NCBI RefSeq assembly: GCF_013778325.1
Contig: NZ_JACEIB010000024.1
Coordinates: 20,437-84,436 of the forward strand
DNA from: Sphingomonas chungangi
GTDB taxonomy: Bacteria > Pseudomonadota > Alphaproteobacteria > Sphingomonadales > Sphingomonadaceae
Direction: 5' to 3'
DNA length: 64,000 bases
The notes beneath the pieces are model-generated. The model made no database searches, was not told the DNA's origin, and saw only the letters and a list, made by a program, of their open reading frames with translations. This document shows, one piece after another, positions 27,784 through 36,492 of the stretch. Each line of letters opens with the position of its first letter. Within the stretch, counting starts at the first letter, position 1. A program made the translations under genes and the position numbers.

Positions 27784-28368
27784 ATGAAGCTCTATTTTTC
27801 GCCCGGCGCCTGCAGCATGGCTGATCATATCGCGCTGCACGAGGCGGGCTTGTCGTTCGATCACGAAAAGGTCGACCTCAAGGCCAAGCGTACCGAGAGT
27901 GGAATCGACTATCTCACGATCAATCCGAAGGGCTATGTGCCGGCGTTGACGATCGATTCCGGCGAAACGCTGACCGAGAACGTCGCCATCCTCGACTGGA
28001 TCGCGCATCAGGATGGCGCGCTCAAGCCGTCGGGCGCGATGGGACATACCTACCTTCTTCAGGCGCTGGCCTACATTTCGACCGAGATCCACAAGTCCTT
28101 CAAACCCTTCTTCGCGGGCGCTGAAGAAGATGAGAAAACGAAGGCGGCTGAGACTATCCTGAAGAGGATGAATTACCTCGCCGATACGATGAAGGGCGAC
28201 TTTATGTTCGGCAGCGACGTGAGCGCCGCCGACTGCTATCTGTTCGTCATGCTGCTCTGGGCGCAGAAGAACGGCGTCGAAGTCCCCGCCAAACTCGAAG
28301 CGTTGCGCGATCGGATGCGCGAGCGTCCGGCGGTGCAGAAGGCGATGACGCACGAAGGCATGATGTAG
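27784..28368 (+). CDS. Glutathione S-transferase (beta-class-like)
   Basis: A 194-residue GST. The N-terminal thioredoxin-like domain starts MKLYFSPGACSMADHIALHEAG, with the Cys at position 10 that defines bacterial beta-class enzymes. The cis-Pro and glutathione contacts are in GYVPALTIDSGETLTENVAIL (about 52-72). The C-terminal helical domain includes SAADCYLFVMLLW. It conjugates or reduces electrophiles with glutathione in the cytoplasm. The ATG at 27784 is preceded by AGGAGAG; the frame is open far upstream but without a supported start. Confidence 0.92.
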   Translation: MKLYFSPGACSMADHIALHEAGLSFDHEKVDLKAKRTESGIDYLTINPKGYVPALTIDSGETLTENVAILDWIAHQDGALKPSGAMGHTYLLQALAYISTEIHKSFKPFFAGAEEDEKTKAAETILKRMNYLADTMKGDFMFGSDVSAADCYLFVMLLWAQKNGVEVPAKLEALRDRMRERPAVQKAMTHEGMM

Positions 28369-28416
28369 AGTCACCCGGTTCCCGTCGGTGCCGAACTTCT
28401 TCAGGAGCAGGCGAGA

Positions 28417-28872
28417 ATGCGCACGTTGACTGCCATCGTCCTGCTCCTATTGCCGGGCGCGGCCGGTGCACAGGCGGTGCAATCCGGCCCATGGGATGTC
28501 ACATCAACCGCGGTGAGCCTCGATATACCGGGCGCGCCGGCCTTTTTGCTGCGGATGATGAAGGGCAAATCGAAGAGCGAGCGGAAATGCGTGTCTCCCG
28601 TGCAGGCCGTCGACGGCGTCGCCGCGCTGCTCGCTCCCGATCCGAAGGCCCAATGCCACGTCGATAGTCAGCAGATCGCGGGCGGCCTGTACCATCAAGC
28701 CCTGACCTGCCCACAGAAGCAGGGTCCGCCGATTCGGATAACGCGGAGCGGCACCTACGACGCGGCGGGCTTTACGGGGCGGCTCGATATGGGTGGTCAG
28801 ACGCCGAAGGGCGCGATGAGCATCGTGCTCGACCAGAAGGCAGTTCATGCTGCCGGCACATGCCGAGGATGA
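28417..28872 (+). CDS. DUF3617-like periplasmic protein
   Basis: A 151-residue protein with a signal peptide (MRTLTAIVLLLLPGAAGAQA) and a body resembling DUF3617: SGPWDVTSTAVSLDIPG, a Cys in SERKCVSPVQA, and a second in AQCHVDSQQIAGGLYHQALTC. The four Cys residues could form disulfides in the periplasm. The end KGAMSIVLDQKAVHAAGTC is typical of the family. It begins 48 bp after the GST gene. No function is known. Confidence 0.7.
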   Translation: MRTLTAIVLLLLPGAAGAQAVQSGPWDVTSTAVSLDIPGAPAFLLRMMKGKSKSERKCVSPVQAVDGVAALLAPDPKAQCHVDSQQIAGGLYHQALTCPQKQGPPIRITRSGTYDAAGFTGRLDMGGQTPKGAMSIVLDQKAVHAAGTCRG

Positions 28873-29032
28873 AGGATGGCCAAGTGCAGCGTGTGTGGAT
28901 GTTCCATTCCTCAGCGTATAGGTAATCCGGAACACGTTTCCCGCCGTATCTCAATCATGCGCAGGCAACATGACGATCCATTCGCTCGGCGCGACCTGGT
29001 TGGGCAAACGCCTGTGACGTCAGGCTAAGGCG

Positions 29033-29407
29033 ATGCTTGGCCTTCTGATCCTCGCCGTGCATGTCGGCATCATCCTGTTCAACATCTTCGGGCTGATCGC
29101 GATTCCGTTCGGCGCATGGCGCCGGTGGAGCTTCGTGCGGGCGCCTGTGTGGCGTTATCTCCACATACTTTCGCTGGGCCTCGTCGCCGTTCAAGCAGCG
29201 CTCGGTCGTGCCTGCTTCCTGACGATCTGGCAGGATGCGCTGACCGAAGGGGCACCAGAAAGCCAGCCGCTGATCGCGAGGACAGTCGATGCGCTGATCT
29301 ACTGGCCCATCCCGATCTGGGTCTTTGCTGTCGGCTATGTGCTGATCTTCGCCTATGCGCTCGCGCTGATGTGGTTCGTCCCGCCGCGCCGCTTCGGTCG
29401 GCCGTAG
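29033..29407 (+). CDS. DUF2784-like membrane protein
   Basis: A 124-residue protein with three or four membrane helices. Motifs WRRWSFVRAPVWRYLHILSLGLVAVQAALGRACFLTIW (about 29-66) closely match the DUF2784 arrangement of an arginine-rich loop, a His in the second helix, and a Cys-Leu-Thr-x-Trp end. The role is unknown; His and Cys in the helices hint at a cofactor or redox function, which is only a guess. Confidence 0.75.
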   Translation: MLGLLILAVHVGIILFNIFGLIAIPFGAWRRWSFVRAPVWRYLHILSLGLVAVQAALGRACFLTIWQDALTEGAPESQPLIARTVDALIYWPIPIWVFAVGYVLIFAYALALMWFVPPRRFGRP

Positions 29408-29509
29408 CGCGATCCTCGCATTCTGCAGCCAACGCCGCGGTCAGTCCGATCGGCTACGGGATGCGTTGAAGCGTCGGTGCTCCAGTGAGGTGCACGGAGA
29501 GAAAACAAT

Positions 29510-30961
29510 ATGACCGTCGCCGAACGCGCTGCAATGCTGATGGAAGGCGCCGTCCGCGCGGTATCATCCCCAGTGATCTCGGGGCTGGCGTCATTCAATC
29601 GCTGGCGGCTTCCGCCCCGCGATGCCCCGCATCCGCTGCTGACCGGCATCCACCAGCCGATGACCGAAGAGCTCACCTTGACCGATCTTGTGGTCGAAGG
29701 TGTGATCCCGCCCGAGCTTGACGGACGTTATGCGCGGATCGGTCCCAATCCCGTCGATCCCGATCCGCGCAGCTATCACTTCTTCACCGGCGACGGCATG
29801 ATCCATGGCATCCGGATCGCCGATGGCCGTGCGCACTGGTACCGCAACCGCTGGATACGATCGAACGCAGTGGCCAAAGCCCGAGGTGTCGCACCAGCGC
29901 CGGGGCCGCGGCATATCTTCGATACGGTGAACACCAGCATCCTCGGCCACGCCGGCGGAGCATACGCGCTGGTCGAGGCCGGCAGCACGCCCGTCCGCTT
30001 CGGCGAGGAACTGGACGAGCAGCGCTTCGACGATTTCGCAGGCACACTCCCCGGTTCGTTCACGGCGCACCCGCGACGCGATCCGGCGACAGGCGAGCTT
30101 CATGCGATCTGCTATGAAGCGACCGATCCCAATCGCGTCCGCTACAATGTCATCGATACGCCGGGTAAGGTGCGGCGGTCGGTCGTCATCCCGGTCTCAC
30201 ACGGCCCGCTCATTCACGATTGTGCGATCACCGATCGGTTCGTGATCATCCTCGATCTGCCGCTGACGCTCTCGCTGCGAACCGTCATCTCGGGTCGTGG
30301 CTTCCCGTATCGTTGGAATCCCCATCATGCCGCGCGCCTTGGATTGCTGCCCCGCGAGGGCGAAGCTAGCGACATCATCTGGATTCCGCTCGATCCCTGC
30401 TTCGTTTTCCATACCGCCAACGCCTATGATCTGCCCGACGGCCGCGTCGTCCTCGACGTGATCGCCTACGAGCGGATGTTCTCCGACGAGAATGACGGCC
30501 CCGACGCCAACCCGCGCGGGTTCGAGCGCTGGACGATCGATCCCGCGGCTCGGACGGTCAAACAGCGCACCCTCGACCATACGCCGCAGGAATTGCCGCG
30601 GATCGACGAGCGCCGCACCGGTCGCGCCTACCGCTATTCCTACGCTATGGGATTGCCGACTGAGATCGGCGAGACACTGGTCGGCGAAGCGCCTTTGTTC
30701 AAGCATGACCTCGAGACGGGCGTCAGCACGGCTCACGATTTTGGTCCGGGCCGCGTGGCGGGCGAATTCATGTTCGTGCCTCGTAATCCTGAAGCGGAAG
30801 AAGACGACGGCTGGCTGATCGGCCTGGTAATCGAAGCCGGTGGCGTAGGAACGTCGCTGGAGATCATCGATGCGCGTAAGATAGATCAGGCGCCGGTCGC
30901 CGCGATCAGGCTGCCGCACCGTGTTCCGCCCGGCATCCACGGTACATGGCTGGCGGCATAG
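29510..30961 (+). CDS. Carotenoid oxygenase family protein
   Basis: A 483-residue seven-bladed propeller enzyme. The four iron-ligand His regions are visible: FTAHPRRDP near 187, LIHDCAIT near 238, VFHTANAYDL near 304, and GIHGTWLA at the extreme C-terminus. The conserved GDGMIHGIRI lies near residue 99. Such enzymes cleave the double bonds of carotenoids or of stilbene and lignin-type substrates with oxygen. The first 40 residues are longer than needed, but there is no clear signal peptide. It sits alone between DUF2784 and DUF4142 genes. Confidence 0.92.
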   Translation: MTVAERAAMLMEGAVRAVSSPVISGLASFNRWRLPPRDAPHPLLTGIHQPMTEELTLTDLVVEGVIPPELDGRYARIGPNPVDPDPRSYHFFTGDGMIHGIRIADGRAHWYRNRWIRSNAVAKARGVAPAPGPRHIFDTVNTSILGHAGGAYALVEAGSTPVRFGEELDEQRFDDFAGTLPGSFTAHPRRDPATGELHAICYEATDPNRVRYNVIDTPGKVRRSVVIPVSHGPLIHDCAITDRFVIILDLPLTLSLRTVISGRGFPYRWNPHHAARLGLLPREGEASDIIWIPLDPCFVFHTANAYDLPDGRVVLDVIAYERMFSDENDGPDANPRGFERWTIDPAARTVKQRTLDHTPQELPRIDERRTGRAYRYSYAMGLPTEIGETLVGEAPLFKHDLETGVSTAHDFGPGRVAGEFMFVPRNPEAEEDDGWLIGLVIEAGGVGTSLEIIDARKIDQAPVAAIRLPHRVPPGIHGTWLAA

Positions 30962-31030
30962 ACCAAGCGCGCCGGTGGAACGATCATCCGTCGCCCCGCA
31001 TTGAGCTGTCGAGTAAAACGGAGAAATCGC

Positions 31031-31528
31031 ATGAAGCCGCGGGCCCTTTCATTTCTCGTCGTTTTGCTCGGCGCGACGACAGTTCACGCCGCGACTGCCA
31101 CGACGTCCGACCGTAATTTTGTCGCCAAGGTCTCGCAGGGTGGTATGTTCGAGGTTGCGGCTGGAAAGCTCGCGGAAACGAAAGGGTCGACCCAGGATGT
31201 TCGAGACTTCGCGACGGCTGAAGTCCACGATCACATGCTGGTCGGCAACAAGCTGAAGGCCATTTCAACAAGCGAAGGCGTGGCGATTTCGGACAGGCCC
31301 AATGCTGGGTTTTCGGGCAAGCTGTCTCATCTGTCGGGCCTCTCGGGGACTGCGTTCGACGCAGCCTACCTGACCGAGATGGCCGCGCTGCATGATGCCG
31401 ATGGCGCTGCCTTCGCCAAGGAGGCGACGGACGGGGGAAGTTCTGCTTATCGCGCATTTGGCGCCGAGACCCACCGTATCGTCCAACGGCATATCGGTGC
31501 AATTCACGGCGCGCCCCTTCCGCGCTGA
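31031..31528 (+). CDS. DUF4142 domain protein
   Basis: A 165-residue exported protein. The signal peptide is cleaved near VHAATA. The helical DUF4142 domain follows, with DRNFVAKVSQGGMFEVAAGKLA and the His-containing VRDFATAEVHDHMLVGNKL near residues 61-79, then FDAAYLTEMAALHDADGAAF. This ferritin-like helical family is common in stress-associated loci, including near ECF sigma factor genes, as here. The start at 31031 gives a proper signal peptide; the open frame extends 30 bp upstream. Confidence 0.85.
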   Translation: MKPRALSFLVVLLGATTVHAATATTSDRNFVAKVSQGGMFEVAAGKLAETKGSTQDVRDFATAEVHDHMLVGNKLKAISTSEGVAISDRPNAGFSGKLSHLSGLSGTAFDAAYLTEMAALHDADGAAFAKEATDGGSSAYRAFGAETHRIVQRHIGAIHGAPLPR

Positions 31529-31543
31529 CCGGGTCTGAGAGCG

Positions 31544-32091
31544 GTGTCCACGTCGGAGCGCGAAGCACTGGCAGCGGCTTTGCGAAAGGTAGCGACCGGA
31601 GACCGCAAAGCGTTTGAAGACGTCTATCACCTGACGTCGGCAAAACTTTTCGGCGTCTGCCTGCGGATTCTGCCCACACGCATGAAGCGGAAGAAGCGGC
31701 TCAGGAAGTCTATATCGCGGTTTGGCAGAAGGCTGGTTCGTTTGACGAGAGCCGCGGCACAGCGATGACCTGGCTGATCACGCTGGCTCGCAATCGCGCG
31801 GTCGACCGGTTGCGAGCGGCGGGCAAGGTCATGACCGCCCCGCTCGATTATGCAGACGGGCTTGCCGATCCGACGCCGCTTGCGAGCGATACCGCTGAGA
31901 TCGCGGACACCGAACGACGTCTCCTGGACTGCATGGCCACGCTCGAAGGGCGGGACGCGGACTGCATAAAGACAGCCTTCTTCCAGGGTTCGACCTATTC
32001 GGAACTCGCTGCTCGATCCTCAACGCCTGTCGGGACGATGAAGAGTCGTATCCGCAGAGCCCTGCTCAAGCTGCGCGAGTGCCTGCAATGA
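31544..32091 (+). pseudogene. ECF sigma factor, broken by a 1-nt deletion
   Basis: The first frame (31544-31680) encodes the sigma region 2 start up to LFGVCLRILPTR, then leaves frame. The second frame resumes with HEAEEAAQEVYIAVWQKAG and continues through MTWLITLARNRAVDRLRA to region 4, STYSELAARSSTPVGTMKSRIRRALLKLRECL. Adding one C near 31681 (acgCatg to acgCCatg) restores a normal sigma factor of about 182 residues. The intact 3' part has its own ATG at 31765 and could make a region-4 fragment. The anti-sigma gene overlaps its stop by four bases. It is either a true lesion or a base-calling error. Confidence 0.82.
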
Positions 32092-32807
32092 GCACAGATG
32101 TGATGGTGCCGGAGGCCAATGATCTCCTCGCGGCGGAATTGGCGTTCGGGCTTCTCGATCCCCGTGATCGTGCCGACGCTGAACGGCGCGTCGCAATGGA
32201 GCCGGCTCTCGCGGGCGTCTATCGAAAATGGCAGGACTATGCGGCCGCGCTCGCGGCTGGGAATGCCGAACAGCCTCCATCATCGCTGTGGCCCTCGATC
32301 CAAGCGAGGATTGCCGCCAACGACACAGTCGCTCTGCCCACCAGAGCTGCGCTCCGCAGGTGGCAGGCCGGAACGGTTGTCGCGATCGTCGCAGCGCTGG
32401 GGCTTGGCGCTCTCGCGCTTCAACGCACTTCACCGCCGCCAGCGTCGAAGCTGGCGGCGGTGACGCGGAATGCGCCGCCGTTGGTGGCTGTCCTGAAAGG
32501 CGATGCGAACAGGGCCATCGTCGTGATTTCCTTTGATCGCTCGAGCAATCACCTGTCGACGGTTCCGACGGGATTACGCATTGGCGATCATTCGGCTGAG
32601 CTGTGGGTGATCCCCAAGGGCGGGAAGCCCAACACCCTGGGGCTCGTTGCGACGGATAAGCCGGACTGGAAGCCTGCAACGCACGCCGCCAGAACCTTGA
32701 TCAGGGAAGGCGCTGTCCTCGCGATTTCGGTTGAGCCGATAGGTGGCTCGCCCACTGGGCAACCTACCGGCCCTGTCATTCTTACCGGCGCTATCGAAGC
32801 GAGCTGA
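32088..32807 (+). CDS. Anti-sigma factor (RskA/anti-sigma-K-like)
   Basis: A 239-residue protein. The N-terminal ~90 residues form a cytoplasmic zinc-less anti-sigma domain: DLLAAELAFGLLDPRDRADAERRV, then LSxLWPSIQARI. A single membrane helix follows at about 105-122 (TVVAIVAALGLGALAL). The periplasmic C-terminal part, including SAELWVIPKGGKPNTLGLV and VEPIGGSPTGQPTGPVILTG, is typical of RskA-like regulators. It would hold the adjacent sigma factor at the membrane. ATG 32088 overlaps the sigma stop. The gene is intact although its sigma partner is frameshifted. Confidence 0.85.
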   Translation: MSTDVMVPEANDLLAAELAFGLLDPRDRADAERRVAMEPALAGVYRKWQDYAAALAAGNAEQPPSSLWPSIQARIAANDTVALPTRAALRRWQAGTVVAIVAALGLGALALQRTSPPPASKLAAVTRNAPPLVAVLKGDANRAIVVISFDRSSNHLSTVPTGLRIGDHSAELWVIPKGGKPNTLGLVATDKPDWKPATHAARTLIREGAVLAISVEPIGGSPTGQPTGPVILTGAIEAS

Positions 32808-32883
32808 CGACATCCGGATTGGCGTAGCTCTCGTATCTCCTTGCGTGCCTCTCGAAGGTGCCGACGATACAAGGATGAGAGTG

Positions 32884-33444
32884 ATGACCACGAAGACACT
32901 GCGCGCGGGCATGGCCGCGATTGCGATGATGGGATTTTCTCCGATGCTCGCGGCACCCGCGCTGGCCAACCCGATGGTCGGCGGGGCTGCTATGTACCCG
33001 ACCAAGACGATCGTCGACAATGCGATGAACTCGAAGGACCACACGACGCTGGTCGCCGCGGTAAAGGCCGCCGGTCTCGTCGACACGTTGTCGGGACCCG
33101 GCCCGTTCACCGTCTTCGCGCCGACCAACGAAGCGTTCGCCAAGCTCCCGGCCGGAACCGTGGACACGCTGGTCAAGCCGGAGAACAAGGCTAAACTTAC
33201 GAGCATCCTCACCTATCATGTCGTCGCCGGCACGATGACGTCGAAGCAGATCGCTGCCGCGATCAAAGCAGGCGGCGGCAAAGCGATGCTGACGACCGTC
33301 CAGGGCGAGCCACTGACCGCCACGATGAAGATGGGCAAGCTCATGCTGACCGATGCCAAGGGCGGGATGTCCATGGTGACGATCAAGGACGTGATGCAGT
33401 CCAACGGCGTGATCCACGTCGTTGACACCGTGCTGATGCCGTAA
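32884..33444 (+). CDS. Fasciclin domain protein
   Basis: A 186-residue exported protein with one fasciclin (FAS1) domain. The signal peptide runs to ALANP. The H1 and H2 boxes are visible: GPGPFTVFAPTNEAFAKLP (about 75-93) and SNGVIHVVDTVLMP (C-terminal end). YHVVAGTM lies between them. FAS1 proteins act in surface adhesion. AAGGA eight bases upstream supports ATG 32884 over the ATG at 32875. It follows the sigma/anti-sigma pair, a common arrangement for genes under that control, and ends in a strong terminator. Confidence 0.9.
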   Translation: MTTKTLRAGMAAIAMMGFSPMLAAPALANPMVGGAAMYPTKTIVDNAMNSKDHTTLVAAVKAAGLVDTLSGPGPFTVFAPTNEAFAKLPAGTVDTLVKPENKAKLTSILTYHVVAGTMTSKQIAAAIKAGGGKAMLTTVQGEPLTATMKMGKLMLTDAKGGMSMVTIKDVMQSNGVIHVVDTVLMP

Positions 33445-33451
33445 ACCGAAG

Positions 33452-33481
33452 ATGGGCCGACCTTCTCCTCGGCCCATTTTT
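33452..33481 (+). terminator. Intrinsic terminator after the fasciclin gene
   Basis: ATGGGCCGA (33452-33460) pairs perfectly with TCGGCCCAT (33469-33477) across an eight-base loop and is followed by TTTT, a standard Rho-independent terminator on the plus strand eight bases after the stop. Confidence 0.9.
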
Positions 33482-33543
33482 AGTCCGGCAACGTGTCTCA
33501 CTCAGTTCAACGCCGCCACTCGGCAGTCCGGTCGCCGAGCACA

Positions 33544-34110
33544 CTAAGGTTGTGCAGGAAACTCCAGCTGAGAGACATCATACCCCATCGATTTGGCCTT
33601 CCCGACAAGAGTCTTCACCAGCGACGGGCTCGGGCGAGCATCACGGGTGTAGATCCACAGATCGGTGAACTGCGGGTTGGAAGATATGAACCAGCTATAG
33701 GCATCGTCGTGATCGAGGATCCAATAGTCGCGCCCGACCGGCAGAAATCCGAGAAAGCGGTACGCTACGTGCAGCTTGGTATTGACACCCGGATTGAGGA
33801 TCGTGCCCGGGCCGCTGATGGACTTGAGCTTACCGGCCGGCGTCTTCTCATGACATGTGTCGACGACGTTGACATGCCCGTTCTTGCCCGAAGTATAGCG
33901 CGTGCCGCCCGCCACACAGCTGTTCGTGAGCTTCATCGGCTTGCGGCCGATCTCGACCCACTGGCCGACGAAGAGCTTCGAGGCGTCCACCGGACTCGAT
34001 GGCTCCGGTGCGGTGGGAGTGGTCGCTTGAGCGCTGCTGGCGATAGCAGGTGTCACAGCAATAGTCATCGAGAGTAAGAGTATTCGCGGCCGTAGAATGT
34101 CATTTCGCAT
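33544..34110 (-). CDS. Lipocalin family protein
   Basis: A 188-residue protein with a signal peptide (LLLSMTIAVTPAIASSA). The lipocalin signature appears as FVGQWVEIGRKP near residue 47 (GxW motif), followed by beta-strands. DYWILDHDDAYSWFISSNP and LWIYTRDARPSPS match the Blc group, which binds fatty acids or lysophospholipids at the outer membrane. No lipobox is evident. The start is taken as MRNDILRPR. It begins three bases after the end of the dead SDR frame and is the last gene of the long minus-strand operon. Confidence 0.85.
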   Translation of the reverse strand: MRNDILRPRILLLSMTIAVTPAIASSAQATTPTAPEPSSPVDASKLFVGQWVEIGRKPMKLTNSCVAGGTRYTSGKNGHVNVVDTCHEKTPAGKLKSISGPGTILNPGVNTKLHVAYRFLGFLPVGRDYWILDHDDAYSWFISSNPQFTDLWIYTRDARPSPSLVKTLVGKAKSMGYDVSQLEFPAQP

Positions 34111-34112
34111 GA

Positions 34113-34718
34113 TCAGGATTTCCCACAACTATCGGAGACGCGCCTGCCGGTGCCCGTCGTGAGGTCGAGGATCGAGGGAATGGATCGCTTCCGAGCGGCA
34201 TTGCAGACCCAAATGTCGAGGCCGCCGAGGCCCGACACGGCTTGCAAGACCAGCTGGGCGCAGAAAGTCTCGGTACGGATGTCTCCTGGAATGGCCAGGG
34301 CCTAGCGTCCGGCCTTTAAAATAAGGTCTATAACCTCGCGAGCGTCCGGCTCCTCCTTGGAAAGATAGTTGATCGCGACATCGGCGCCCTCGCGGGCGAA
34401 GGCGATCGCCGCCGCACGACCCATGCCGGAATCGCCACCGGTGATGAGTGCTTTTCGCCCTCGCAACCGGCCCGATCCGACATAGCTGGTTTCGCCATCG
34501 TCCGGCTGCGGGTTCATCTGGCTCGCGAGGCCCGGCCAAGGCTGCGACTGGGACTTGAACGGCGGCTTGGGATATTTGTCCCGCGGGTTCTGCTTGCCGT
34601 CGCGCGCCTGGCCACCTCCGCCAACCTGAGCGGCCGCCGGCGCCGCGACCGTCGCCGCCGCGGCGCCGAGCGCGGTCGTTGCGATCATCTGGCGTCGGGT
34701 CGTGTCACGCATGTCCAT
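34113..34718 (-). pseudogene. SDR family oxidoreductase with Tat signal, nonsense mutation and truncated 3' end
   Basis: The reading frame starts MDMRDTTRRQMIATTALGAAA, a twin-arginine signal. It then has the linker found in exported SDRs and the cofactor motif TGGDSGMGRAAAIAFA near residue 95. An in-frame TAG at 34304-34302 interrupts the family sequence between KAGR and ALAIPGDIR, where AAG (Lys) to TAG would explain it. The same frame continues with GLGGLDIWVCNAA and ILDLTT, then loses similarity and stops at 34113, well before the catalytic YxxxK. The gene therefore has a stop codon and a 3' deletion. The lipocalin gene follows at once. Confidence 0.85.
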
Positions 34719-34762
34719 GATGATCCTTCACGCTATCTTGCTGGTGGTCGGAGACGAAGCGA

Positions 34763-35854
34763 TCAGCCCGCGAGTTCGGCGAGCCTAGAAGGCTCATGAA
34801 TGGGGCATCCGTTGACCCTGCCACGATAGTCCGCCGAAAAATCATAGGGGCTCTTGCGAGCGCGATTGACGCCACCGAGCGGCTGGTGCGCGGTGAGGCC
34901 GTGCCAAGGGCTGAATGCCAGCTCGTCCTCGATCTTCTGGCTGACGCCGTCCTGCCAGGCGACCTGCGGCGACACGTCGAGCGTCGCGACGGTCACGAAC
35001 GGGCTTGCCTTTTCATCCCAGAGGACAGTCGGATCCTCGATCGGCATCTTTTCCAGGTCCGCGCAGAGCTGAACCCGGAACTCCCATGTGCCGCCTTCGC
35101 CGATTAGGCCCTCACGGACATTCTCGCGGATAGCATCGGGACGACCGGCGGCGTCGATCGTCGCGTCGGCGAAGTCCTTGAGTACTGCCGAAGCGGGCAC
35201 GAGAGAGAACTTGGCGACATAGTCGCCATACCGGAACGGCGTCTGGCTGTAATAAGTCGCCCCCAGCGGGTGGACCGGCTTGGCGCCGCCAAGCGTGGTG
35301 AGGAAGGCGGACTGACCGCCTACCGCCTCGAGCGCCGCCTCCGCCGCGCGGAACAGGCCGGACAGCAATTTCTTGCCACCTTCGGCCTTGTCGGTCGTCT
35401 TGGCGAGCATCTTGAGGTTGGCAAGAAACGCCTTGGGCGTCGGCGCCGCGAAGGTCGGCCCGTTGACCATCACGAAATCCTGCGTCGCGTCGCCTTCCGA
35501 GCCCGGCAGCCTTTCACCTTCAATTCCAAGAATCTTCAGCGCGAGCCCGCGTGGAAGGTCGATCGAATCGTCGAGAATGTCGCCGGCGTTGGTCGAGAGG
35601 CGGAAGATCGCTTCATATTGGCCGGGCGCGGCGAACAGGCCTTGCGCAAACTCCGGAGACAGGCCGTCGTGAACGGTCAGTGTGCCTCGGGCGATGCCGT
35701 GCCCCTTGGCGTGGACCGAACGGACACCATGCCCATAATCCTTCGACGTCGTGTCGAGGATGATCTTGAACTGCTCTTCGAGGCCGCGGATGGTCTCCGC
35801 CTCATCCGGCTCGACCTTTTCGACATCGGCCTGGTAGCGCACGGGGCTGGTCAT
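34763..35854 (-). CDS. Catalase-like haem protein (y4iL-type)
   Basis: A 363-residue member of the small catalase-related family (y4iL-like). VRSVHAKGHGIARGTLTV near residue 45 holds the distal His of the catalase fold. QYEAIFRLSTNAGDILDD and RGLALKILGIEGERL follow as in catalase (RFSN...DxRGFAxK), and the protein lacks the long catalase C-terminus. Family members are presumed haem-dependent peroxidases or allene-oxide-type enzymes. ATG 35854 is chosen for the GAAGGA seven bases upstream rather than the TTG at 35872. It is co-transcribed with the flavodoxin-like gene. Confidence 0.82.
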   Translation of the reverse strand: MTSPVRYQADVEKVEPDEAETIRGLEEQFKIILDTTSKDYGHGVRSVHAKGHGIARGTLTVHDGLSPEFAQGLFAAPGQYEAIFRLSTNAGDILDDSIDLPRGLALKILGIEGERLPGSEGDATQDFVMVNGPTFAAPTPKAFLANLKMLAKTTDKAEGGKKLLSGLFRAAEAALEAVGGQSAFLTTLGGAKPVHPLGATYYSQTPFRYGDYVAKFSLVPASAVLKDFADATIDAAGRPDAIRENVREGLIGEGGTWEFRVQLCADLEKMPIEDPTVLWDEKASPFVTVATLDVSPQVAWQDGVSQKIEDELAFSPWHGLTAHQPLGGVNRARKSPYDFSADYRGRVNGCPIHEPSRLAELAG

Positions 35855-35894
35855 ATTTTGATCCTTCGTCAAACAGGCAATCGTTTGGCTTCGC

Positions 35895-36491
35895 TCACCC
35901 CGGATAGGTGTCGGCCTTCAGCAGCGTCGCAAGGTGCGTCGCGTTGGACGCGACCATCTTCGCGGTCTTCGCGACCATCTCGGGCGTTGCGTCGAGATCC
36001 TTGAAGTCGGTCGAGCCCATCGCTTCCCCGACCCAGTAACAGGCCGCTATGGCGGGGATCGTCCAGCCCACGTCGTTCAGTGCTTGAAAGATCTGGGCCG
36101 AGGCGAAGTGCGCGCCATCCTCGTTGCCCACGATCGCGGCGACCGCCACCTTGCCATAACTCGGCATTCGGCCCTGCTCGTCTGTCTCCTCGATAAAGGC
36201 GTCCATCCGCTCCATCACGCGCTTGGCGACGCTGCCCGCCGATCCCATCCAGATCGGCGTGCCGAGGACAAGGATGTCCGCCGCCAGGATCTTCTCGCGA
36301 ATGTGCGGCCAGTCGTCGCCATCACCTTCGTCCGAGGTGACGCCCGGCTTGATATCGAAGGCGGCCGCGCGAACCGTCTCCGCGACGGTCGCGCCCTTGG
36401 CCTCGAACTCTTTCGCCATGACCGCGATCATCGCGTCGGTGGAGCTTTCGCCGCTCGCCTTCAGCGTGCAGTTGATGGGCTGGACCAGCAT
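35895..36491 (-). CDS. Flavodoxin/NADPH-dependent FMN reductase family protein
   Basis: A 198-residue flavodoxin-fold protein. PINCTLKASGESSTDAMI at the N-terminus is the FMN phosphate-binding loop. ADILVLGTPIWMGSAGSVAKRVMERMD (about 71-97) is the second FMN contact, and AAIVGNEDGAHFASAQIFQALND the third. It likely uses NAD(P)H and FMN to reduce quinones or other acceptors. Its ATG lies one base after the stop of the hydrolase gene, so translation is coupled. It belongs to the 39.9-33.5 kb operon. Confidence 0.85.
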   Translation of the reverse strand: MLVQPINCTLKASGESSTDAMIAVMAKEFEAKGATVAETVRAAAFDIKPGVTSDEGDGDDWPHIREKILAADILVLGTPIWMGSAGSVAKRVMERMDAFIEETDEQGRMPSYGKVAVAAIVGNEDGAHFASAQIFQALNDVGWTIPAIAACYWVGEAMGSTDFKDLDATPEMVAKTAKMVASNATHLATLLKADTYPG

Positions 36492-36492
36492 C

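Noticed and set aside
28876-29032. A ~50-codon frame starting MAKCSVCGC after the DUF3617 gene.
   Set aside because: Short, no ribosome-binding site and no recognisable pattern beyond the Cys residues.
30977-31005. GGAAC as the -35 of a general-stress (EcfG-type) promoter for the DUF4142 gene.
   Set aside because: No CGTT-like -10 lies 16-17 bases downstream.
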